From contig CAAERF010000431.1 of the NCBI GenBank assembly GCA_900758315.1, forward strand, positions 1-9,309: a stretch of DNA of 9,309 nt, given 5' to 3'. The position numbers and the translations under genes were made by a program. Source of the DNA: an uncultured Oscillospiraceae bacterium (GTDB lineage: Bacteria > Bacillota > Clostridia > Oscillospirales > Oscillospiraceae). Of this stretch, positions 4,624 to 9,309 are shown one piece after another; the first letter of the stretch is position 1, and the number at the start of each line of letters is the position of its first letter. The notes beneath the pieces were generated by a model. It did not search any database and was not told the origin of the DNA. It worked only from the letters and a program-made list of their open reading frames with translations.

Positions 4624-6504
4624 ATGACACGAAAACAAAGGCACTTGCTCACACGCATTATCGTGGCGGCGGTGCTGTTTCTTGCAGGCAGCTTGCTCCA
4701 CCTCCCTGAATTGGCGGAGATGGCGGTCTTTCTCGTCTGCTATGTGGTTGTCGGCTGGGATATTGTCTGGAAGGCAATCACGAACATCCTGCATGGACAG
4801 GTGTTTGACGAAAATTTCCTGATGACGATTGCCACCATCGGCGCACTCATTTTGGGCGAACATTCCGAGGGTGTCGCCGTTATGCTGTTTTACCAGGTGG
4901 GCGAATGGTTCCAGTCCTATGCGGTGTCCAAGTCCAGAAAATCTATCGCAAGCCTGATGGACATTCGCCCGGACTATGCTAACATCGAAAGGGACGGAAA
5001 ACTGGTTCAGGTTGACCCGGACGAGGTTCAGATCGGAGAAACCATTGTTGTGAAACCGGGAGAGCGCATCCCGCTGGACGGTACGATTCTCAAAGGCTTC
5101 TCCACCCTGGACACTTCGGCCCTGACCGGAGAATCCATGCCCCGCGAGGTGGAGCCGGGAATGGAGGTCATCAGCGGCTGTATCAACCAGACCGGTATCC
5201 TGAACATCCAGACCACAAAGGAATTTGGGGAATCCACCGTAGCCAAAATCCTTGACCTTGTAGAAAACGCAAGCGATAAGAAGGGCCGTATTGAGAATTT
5301 CATCACGCGCTTTGCCAGGTATTATACCCCGGTAGTGGTATTCGCTGCTCTGGCGCTGGCGATCCTGCCGCCGCTGATTACCCAGCAGCCATTCAGCACC
5401 TGGATTTACCGGGCCTTGACCTTCCTGGTGATTTCCTGCCCCTGTGCGCTGGTCATTTCCATTCCGCTTAGTTTCTTCGGAGGCATCGGCGGCGCATCCA
5501 AGATCGGTGTTCTGGTAAAGGGCAGCAACTATCTGGAGGCCCTGGCAAATACCGAAGTCGTGGTCTTTGATAAGACCGGCACACTGACAAAAGGCTCCTT
5601 TGCGGTCAGCGAGATCCACCCTGTCGGCATGGAGGAAGCGCAGCTTTTGGAGCTGGCCGCATACGCTGAGGACTACTCCAACCACCCGATTTCTCTTTCG
5701 ATTAAGAACGCCTATGGAGAGAAAATCGACAACAGCCGGGTTTCCGATGTTCAGGAAATTGCCGGTCACGGCGTACAGGCCGTGATTGATGGGAAAACGA
5801 TTCTGGCAGGAAACACCAAGCTGATGGAGAAGGAGCATATTAAGTACACGCCATCCTCAGCTGTCGGCACCGTGGTCTATCTGGCCTGTGACGGGAAATA
5901 CGCTGGATGTATCATCATTGAGGACGAGATCAAGGCCGATGCTCCAGCCGCAATCAAGCTGCTGAAATCTGCCGGTATCCGCAAAACGGTCATGCTGACC
6001 GGCGATGCAGATGCCGTTGGAAAGAAAGTCGCAGGGCAGCTTCATCTGGATCAGGTTTATACTGAACTGCTGCCCGCTGATAAGGTTGACCGCGTGGAAA
6101 GCCTGCTGAAGCAGAAAAGCGAAAAAGGTATGTTGGCCTTTGTTGGGGATGGTATCAATGACGCTCCCGTACTGGCGCGGGCCGATGTCGGTATTGCTAT
6201 GGGCGGCTTGGGTTCCGATGCGGCCATTGAAGCTGCTGACGTGGTTCTTATGACGGATGAACCGTCCAAAATTGCCGCTGTTATGAAGATCGCCCGTAAG
6301 ACGATTCGCATCGCAAATCAGAATATTGTGTTTGCCCTGGGCGTGAAATTCCTGGTTCTGATTTTAGGTGCGCTAGGCTATGCAAATATGTGGGCGGCGG
6401 TGTTCGCGGATGTAGGCGTTTCCATTATTGCGATTCTCAATGCCATCCGCGCCATGCGGGTCAAGCTGCCGGATATGCCAGCGGGCAGCACAAATCAGGG
6501 TTAA
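4624..6504 (+). CDS. cadA: Zn/Cd/Pb-exporting P1B-2-type ATPase lacking an N-terminal HMA domain
   Basis: A 626-residue membrane ATPase that exports divalent soft metals. Motifs: TGES 168-171; CPC 272-274 (ISCPCALVISIP); DKTGT 316-320; NHP with His354-Pro355; GDGINDAP 508-515; Lys575 in the seventh helix (GVKFLVLILG) and Asp596-x-Gly598 in the eighth (FADVGVSIIAILNAIRAMR). CPC plus that Lys and D-x-G is the Zn/Cd/Pb (ZntA/CadA) signature and excludes Cu. The chain begins directly with membrane segments (about 10-50), whereas CadA/ZntA usually start with one or more HMA domains; here that domain is the separate gene upstream. The ATG at 4624 has AGGAGA (4611-4616) 7 nt away; the frame opens to 4558 but those codons overlap the terminator. 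Probably repressed by the nearby ArsR proteins. Exact metal preference among Zn, Cd and Pb cannot be read. Confidence 0.95.
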   Translation: MTRKQRHLLTRIIVAAVLFLAGSLLHLPELAEMAVFLVCYVVVGWDIVWKAITNILHGQVFDENFLMTIATIGALILGEHSEGVAVMLFYQVGEWFQSYAVSKSRKSIASLMDIRPDYANIERDGKLVQVDPDEVQIGETIVVKPGERIPLDGTILKGFSTLDTSALTGESMPREVEPGMEVISGCINQTGILNIQTTKEFGESTVAKILDLVENASDKKGRIENFITRFARYYTPVVVFAALALAILPPLITQQPFSTWIYRALTFLVISCPCALVISIPLSFFGGIGGASKIGVLVKGSNYLEALANTEVVVFDKTGTLTKGSFAVSEIHPVGMEEAQLLELAAYAEDYSNHPISLSIKNAYGEKIDNSRVSDVQEIAGHGVQAVIDGKTILAGNTKLMEKEHIKYTPSSAVGTVVYLACDGKYAGCIIIEDEIKADAPAAIKLLKSAGIRKTVMLTGDADAVGKKVAGQLHLDQVYTELLPADKVDRVESLLKQKSEKGMLAFVGDGINDAPVLARADVGIAMGGLGSDAAIEAADVVLMTDEPSKIAAVMKIARKTIRIANQNIVFALGVKFLVLILGALGYANMWAAVFADVGVSIIAILNAIRAMRVKLPDMPAGSTNQG

Positions 6505-6512
6505 GCGCAATA

Positions 6513-6550
6513 GAAATGCGCCGCAACTTTCACACGCTGCGGCGCATTTC
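6513..6550. terminator. Bidirectional terminator between cadA and the convergent arsR gene
   Basis: A 13-bp perfect stem (GAAATGCGCCGCA at 6513-6525 with TGCGGCGCATTTC at 6538-6550) with a 12-nt loop lies between the two convergent stop codons, only 8 nt after one and 1 nt from the other. The A-rich left end and T-rich right end of the stem allow use in both directions. Confidence 0.8.
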
Positions 6551-6551
6551 C

Positions 6552-6917
6552 TTATTGTTCAGTCGGGCATGATACTTCAAACAACGCATCTATGGCATAA
6601 TGCAGGAGCTTTGCCTGCGGCGTGTCCGACAGCGAATAATAGACTTCTTTTCCGTCCCTGCGGCTTGAAATGATCCCGCTCTTTTTTAATATCCGCAGAT
6701 GATGTGACACAGCAGGGGCGCTCATATCCACAGCCGCCGCGAGATTGCATACACATTCTTCACAATGGCACAGCAGCCACAGAATCCGCAGCCGGGTCGG
6801 ATCGCCAAGCTGCTGAAATAAAAATGATATATCCTTAAACCCTTCCGCAGAGGGCATCTTATTTAAGACTTTTTCAATATTCTGTCCGTGGTTATGGGGT
6901 AGATTGTAATGCGGCAT
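6552..6917 (-). CDS. ArsR/SmtB-family metal repressor, CadC-like alpha3 Cys site
   Basis: This 121-residue winged-helix repressor has the ArsR core from FKDISFLFQQLGDPTRLRILWLL through the recognition helix SAPAVSHHLRILKKSG to the wing RRDGKEVYYSL. Candidate metal ligands in the alpha3 region are Cys50, Cys52, Cys55 and Cys57; CVC at 55-57 matches the ELCVCDL motif of ArsR/CadC sensors of As, Cd and Pb. The N-terminus holds His3, His8 and His10, a possible second half of an alpha3N site. The alpha5 Zn site is absent: positions equivalent to SmtB His106 and His117 are Pro100 and Ala111. The open frame extends to 7094, but the ATG at 6915-6917 has AAGGAG (6927-6932) at 9 nt and the upstream part overlaps the promoter. 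Likely represses itself and the HMA-cadA operon on metal-free DNA. Confidence 0.9.
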   Translation of the reverse strand: MPHYNLPHNHGQNIEKVLNKMPSAEGFKDISFLFQQLGDPTRLRILWLLCHCEECVCNLAAAVDMSAPAVSHHLRILKKSGIISSRRDGKEVYYSLSDTPQAKLLHYAIDALFEVSCPTEQ

Positions 6918-6941
6918 AAAAATCAGCTCCTTCCTGTGACT

Positions 6942-6970
6942 ATGATACTGACATAATTCTTGTCTGTCAA
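6942..6970 (-). promoter_or_regulatory. Sigma-A promoter of the leftward arsR gene
   Basis: On the minus strand a perfect TTGACA (6965-6970) and TATCAT (6942-6947, 5 of 6) are 17 nt apart. Transcription should start near 6935, about 18 nt before the ATG. The spacer holds an imperfect dyad (GACA at 6950-6953, TGTC at 6961-6964, with AATT between), a plausible autoregulatory operator shared with the divergent gene. The rightward arsR gene has no clear promoter: only TTGTCT (6960-6965) and TATAGA (6981-6986) with a short 15-nt spacer. Confidence 0.65.
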
Positions 6971-7000
6971 ACAGCTTCATTATAGATTGGAGAAAAATAC

Positions 7001-7318
7001 ATGAACGAAACAGAGAAAAAAACTTTTTCCGCTCCAAGCCCTGGCGAATTGGAACAATTAACCGAGCTTCACAAAGCGATGGGCGATTACACACGGATGC
7101 GGATACTTTGGTATCTGATGCAGAAAGATTCTTGCGTCAGCGAACTGGCACAAAAGATGGAGGTCACAGAATCGGCCATATCCCACCAGCTTCGTGCGCT
7201 TTGGATTGTCCGGTTAGTGCAATCACGCAAGGCCGGGAAAAACGTGATTTATTCCTTGCAGGACGAACATATCCGGTGGATTCTTGAAGAAACCTACGCT
7301 CATATTTCAGAAAGATAA
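7001..7318 (+). CDS. ArsR/SmtB-family metal repressor with a complete alpha5 Zn site
   Basis: This 105-residue winged-helix repressor has the core ELHKAMGDYTRMRILWYLM, recognition helix TESAISHQLRALWIV and wing RKAGKNVIYSLQD. Near the C-terminus Asp88, His90, His101 and Glu104 form D-x-H-x10-H-x2-E, exactly the alpha5 zinc motif of SmtB and CzrA. The alpha3 region has only Cys45, so a CadC-type site is missing. It should sense Zn (or Co/Ni) and leave DNA when loaded. GGAG (6989-6992) is 8 nt before the ATG. It is divergent from the Cys-type arsR with 83 nt between the starts, so both share one control region; targets probably include the HMA-cadA operon. The ArsR assignment is secure, the metal choice is inferred from the motif. 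Confidence 0.9.
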   Translation: MNETEKKTFSAPSPGELEQLTELHKAMGDYTRMRILWYLMQKDSCVSELAQKMEVTESAISHQLRALWIVRLVQSRKAGKNVIYSLQDEHIRWILEETYAHISER

Positions 7319-7321
7319 AAA

Positions 7322-7353
7322 CGCAGCCCCTGTGCTGTTTTGCAGGGGCTGCG
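7322..7353. terminator. Terminator between arsR and the convergent nitroreductase
   Basis: CGCAGCCCCTG (7322-7332) and CAGGGGCTGCG (7343-7353) form a perfect 11-bp stem with a 10-nt loop. On the minus strand it is followed by TTTTTATC, ideal for terminating the nitroreductase gene. On the plus strand the tail is not T-rich, so it may work weakly there. Confidence 0.8.
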
Positions 7354-7364
7354 CGGGTATTCAA

Positions 7365-7883
7365 TTACAGCATTTCGTAGGAAACCAGCTGGCTCATCGG
7401 GATGCGCTGCTTATTGAAGCGATTGGGGTCGCCGGTTCCTTCATCGGAATAGCCGACAACCAGAATGTTGACCGGCTCCAGGTTGGCCGGGAGGTCAAAT
7501 TCCTTGTGCAGAACATCGGGCTTGAAGTAGCATACCCACACCGTTCCAAGGCCCAGCTCTGTGGCCTGGAGCATCATGTGGTCGGTCAGGATGGAGGCGT
7601 CAATGTCACCGGTCTGCTTCTGATCGAAAGGCCGTACCCACGCCTTATCGTGATCGGCGCAAACAATAATAGCCAGGGGCGCACCGTAGATATTGGCCGC
7701 TTTACTGATCTTCGCAAGACCTTCCTCGCTCTGAACGGCAATCAGGCGAATCGGCTGAAGGTTGGCAGCGGTCGGGGCCACATGAGCAGCCTCCAGAATC
7801 TGCTCCAGCTTCTCAGGCTCTACCTTCGTTTCCTTGTAATCGCGTACCGACATACGCTGCTTTGCAATCGTGATAAAATCCAT
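7365..7883 (-). CDS. Nitroreductase-family FMN oxidoreductase
   Basis: The 172-residue cytosolic flavoprotein belongs to the short nitroreductase family, which reduces nitro compounds, quinones or related electrophiles with NAD(P)H. FMN-binding features: AKQRMSVRDY (7-16, the family's R-x-S-x-R element), APTAANLQP (36-44), GLGTVWVCYF (111-120), LVVGY (141-145) and a C-terminal Arg160. The start used is ATG 7881-7883 with AAAGGA (7893-7898) 9 nt upstream; the frame opens to 7919 but without support. It is divergent from an HxlR regulator. In Bacillus, DUF24 regulators control nitroreductase genes (YodB with yodC, HypR with hypO), so the same control is likely. The substrate is unknown. A weak leftward promoter, TTGCGG (7963-7968) and TACAAT (7941-7946), 16 nt apart, may drive it. 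Confidence 0.9.
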   Translation of the reverse strand: MDFITIAKQRMSVRDYKETKVEPEKLEQILEAAHVAPTAANLQPIRLIAVQSEEGLAKISKAANIYGAPLAIIVCADHDKAWVRPFDQKQTGDIDASILTDHMMLQATELGLGTVWVCYFKPDVLHKEFDLPANLEPVNILVVGYSDEGTGDPNRFNKQRIPMSQLVSYEML

Positions 7884-7962
7884 AATATATAGTCCTTTCA
7901 GTATTTTTATTTTGAGCATATCAAATCAACCATTGACCTAATTGTAGCACTAGAACACAAAA

Positions 7963-8016
7963 CCGCAAGAATGCACTTTTTCGGAAGATACTTCCCAAAA
8001 AGATAGCACCTTGCGG
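7963..8016. promoter_or_regulatory. Long imperfect hairpin in the nitroreductase-hxlR control region
   Basis: A nested dyad centred on ATA at 7988-7990. Inner arms: CTTTTT (7976-7981) and GGAAG (7983-7987) pair with CTTCC (7991-7995) and AAAAAG (7997-8002), interrupted only by one C-C mismatch. Outer arms: CCGCAAG (7963-7969) pairs with CTTGCGG (8010-8016), plus TGC with GCA between: 21 pairs in all. It ends directly before the AAGGAG of hxlR. It could be the HxlR operator, a leader hairpin controlling hxlR translation, or both. Confidence 0.55.
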
Positions 8017-8033
8017 GAAAGGAGAGCCATTTT

Positions 8034-8390
8034 ATGAAATGTGAAAAAAATCAATTCAACTGCCCAGTTGAGGCAACCCTGTCTTTGATCGGCGGCAAGT
8101 ATAAGCCGTTGATCCTCTGGCATCTGATTGACCATCCATTACACTATATGGAGTTACAGCGGCTGATTTCAAACGCCACGCCGAAGATGCTTTCGCAGCA
8201 GCTTCACGATCTGGAAAACAACGGCATGATTCATCGTGAAGTGATTCCAGAAAAGCCGCCCAAGACGGTATATTCCCTTACTTCATTTGGACAGAGCATC
8301 GTACCCATTCTGGACGCGATGTGCCAGTGGGGAAACAGCTATCTGGGTGGCCTGGATGTGCAGACGCCATGCTGTCAAAATCGCAAATAA
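8034..8390 (+). CDS. HxlR/DUF24-family redox- or electrophile-sensing regulator
   Basis: This 118-residue winged-helix protein starts MKCEKNQFNCPVEATLSLIGGKYKPLIL, with the family's conserved N-terminal Cys (Cys10, in NCPVE), the site oxidised or alkylated in YodB, HypR and related sensors. Then come HYMELQRLISNATPKMLSQQLHDLENNGMIHR (recognition helix and wing) and KTVYSLTSFGQSIVPILDAM. Other cysteines (3, 97, 113, 114) could form disulfides; the paired CC near the C-terminus is notable. AAGGAG (8019-8024) is 9 nt before the ATG. It is divergent from the nitroreductase, the classic arrangement of an HxlR regulator and its target. Regulation probably acts through the dyad at 7963-8016. The effector (quinone, disulfide stress, or other) cannot be told from sequence. 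Confidence 0.92.
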   Translation: MKCEKNQFNCPVEATLSLIGGKYKPLILWHLIDHPLHYMELQRLISNATPKMLSQQLHDLENNGMIHREVIPEKPPKTVYSLTSFGQSIVPILDAMCQWGNSYLGGLDVQTPCCQNRK

Positions 8391-8393
8391 AAG

Positions 8394-8429
8394 GCTGGGC
8401 ATAGCTGACGAAAAACGGCTATGCCCAGC
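8394..8429. terminator. Bidirectional terminator between hxlR and the radical SAM remnant
   Basis: GCTGGGCATAGC (8394-8405) and GCTATGCCCAGC (8418-8429) form a perfect 12-bp stem with a 12-nt loop, 3 nt past the hxlR stop. The plus side continues TTATATTTTC and the minus side CTTTTATTTG, both usable as T-rich tails. Confidence 0.85.
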
Positions 8430-8443
8430 TTATATTTTCTGCT

Positions 8444-9216
8444 CTAAATTTGTGACTGCCGGACGTAATTGCACAGCGCGGCAAAGTCAACATGGGGATT
8501 CTTACTTAAAATCTGTTGCAGGCTTTCCCCGGCCTTTTGATGCAGCTTCGGCTTTTTCAGATCGTCCAAGCGGAAGAAGATATTGAGCCGCCTGCCGACA
8601 GTAAACAAAAGCCTTTCATCCGGTGGCAGGGTCAGAAAGCGGTCAATCGTAGAGAGCATTTCCTGTTTCTCTGTTCGCAGATTTCCCCTGACCTCCAGAA
8701 GCAGATTGACGATGTGTTCATTCACATAGTAACTGTCCATCTCATGTAGCTGCTGCAAGAATAACTTTTGCTCTATAACGATTCCTTCCTCCGATTGCAG
8801 AGTAAACGAGCCATCCCTGACAAACTCGCCCAGCTTGGACTCCGGCTTAATACCCGTGGCATGGACACGGATAAAATCTGGCTGGATGATGTTCAACGCC
8901 TTTGCTGTTTGAGCAGCATTTTCTTCAGACAGCTCCTTGCCGCCGATCCCCAGCAATATGAACTCCGACAAGATCATATCCGCATCTTTTGCCATGCAGC
9001 CGCTTCGTACAACGGTATCCGCATCAAAACCTTTGTTGATAAGTTTCAGTATCCGATCCGAGCCGGTTTCCATTCCGCTGTAAAGATGGTTCAGGCCCGC
9101 TTGCCGGAGCGCCTTTAGCTCTGCCGGACTTTTCCGAGTGATACTGTCGGCGCGGGCATAAGAAGTGATGTACTGCATATCGGGAAAGTTTTGATTGATC
9201 GCATCCAAAATGCGGA
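8444..9216 (-). pseudogene. 5'-truncated radical SAM protein gene (C-terminal part)
   Basis: About 256 residues from RILDAINQNFPDMQYITSYA to the stop match the later part of a radical SAM family (PF04055, barrel strands plus a C-terminal helical region): TSYARADSITRKSPAELKAL, LYSGMETGSDRILKLINKG and LLGIGGKELSEENAAQTA are typical. These proteins have the 4Fe-4S CxxxCxxC near the N-terminus; no such motif is present here (only two isolated Cys), so the catalytic cluster is lost and the product cannot be an active radical SAM enzyme. The reading frame is otherwise intact, without internal stops or frameshifts, which suggests a recent event. Upstream it is joined in frame to a MazF-like segment. 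Full-length relatives carry about 110-120 more N-terminal residues (from memory of the family). Confidence 0.8.
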
Positions 9217-9307
9217 GTACAGGACGAGAGCCACTTTGTTCAGAGCCGATACCAGGGCTTAAATCAGCCGAATATATGTCACCTCGATGGAATTTTTCAA
9301 ACATCAC
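9215..9307 (-). pseudogene. 5' fragment of a MazF/PemK toxin gene fused to the radical SAM remnant
   Basis: The first about 31 residues read MMFEKFHRGDIYSADLSP and GSEQSGSRPVL. RGDIY-ADLSP--GSEQ-G-RPVL is the hallmark N-terminus of MazF/PemK endoribonucleases (EndoA of Bacillus: RGDVYFADLSP, GSEQGGVRPVL). The Arg of GxRPV, an active-site residue, is kept, but everything after RPVL, including the catalytic Thr and the rest of the fold, is gone. The frame may start at GTG 9305-9307, ATG 9302-9304, or outside the window; only two further bases are available, so its ribosome-binding site and any mazE antitoxin gene are not visible. Confidence 0.75.
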
Positions 9308-9309
9308 TC

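Noticed and set aside
4447..5838. Long minus-strand open frame opposite the HMA gene and cadA
   Set aside because: It overlaps two clear genes and their intergenic terminator and shows no family features. Long antisense frames are common in GC-rich coding sequence.
1..9309. CRISPR array, tRNA, rRNA, insertion sequence or attachment-site repeats
   Set aside because: Scanning both strands by eye found no regularly spaced repeats, no tRNA-like cloverleaf, no transposase or integrase frame, and no paired direct repeats at element ends.

Overview
This window is a heavy-metal resistance island, most likely from a low-to-mid GC Gram-positive anaerobe of the Clostridia (gut Oscillospiraceae/Lachnospiraceae type). 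The evidence is strong AAGGAG/AGGAGG ribosome-binding sites, short intergenic gaps with hairpin terminators, and the gene families themselves (CsoR, HxlR, SmtB/CadC-like ArsR, Clostridia-like MATE). The taxon is an inference; no rRNA or marker gene is present. No integrase, IS element, tRNA, rRNA or CRISPR array was seen.

Left part, minus strand. A MATE-family exporter runs off the left edge (1-851). A terminator (1021-1053) then closes a two-gene copper operon, transcribed leftward: copA (start near 3912, stop 1333) followed 10 nt later by csoR (1059-1322). CopA is a Cu(I)-type P1B-1 ATPase with one N-terminal and one C-terminal metal-binding HMA domain. The C-terminal one carries its own Shine-Dalgarno and ATG, so it may also be made as a free CopZ-like chaperone.

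Middle. A 391-bp divergent intergenic region (3913-4303) holds a CsoR-like operator, hairpins, candidate promoters in both directions, a small plus-strand terminator, and a strong promoter-operator for the right-hand operon. That operon (plus strand) has a 72-residue stand-alone HMA protein of the DCxxC (Zn/Cd/Pb) type, an internal terminator-like hairpin, and a P1B-2 Zn/Cd/Pb ATPase (cadA/zntA-like, 4624-6504) that lacks its own HMA domain. A bidirectional terminator follows.

Regulators. Two divergent ArsR/SmtB repressors come next. One (6552-6917, minus) has a CadC-like Cys-x-Cys alpha3 site. The other (7001-7318, plus) has a complete SmtB/CzrA-like alpha5 Zn site (D-x-H-x10-H-x2-E). They are obvious candidates to control the Zn/Cd ATPase and could split the sensing of soft metals (Cd/Pb) and Zn.

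Right part. A small FMN nitroreductase (7365-7883, minus) is divergent from an HxlR/DUF24 redox or electrophile sensor (8034-8390, plus), with a long imperfect hairpin between them. The window ends in a broken gene on the minus strand. The C-terminal two thirds of a radical SAM protein (from 8444) is fused in frame, near 9215, to the first about 31 residues of a MazF/PemK toxin. The radical SAM cysteine motif is missing. This is either a genuine deletion or recombination junction, or an assembly chimera at a contig end.

Together the genes form a detoxification island: Cu(I) export sensed by CsoR, Zn/Cd/Pb export sensed by ArsR-type repressors, a redox-stress nitroreductase under an HxlR regulator, and a multidrug or metabolite exporter at the edge.
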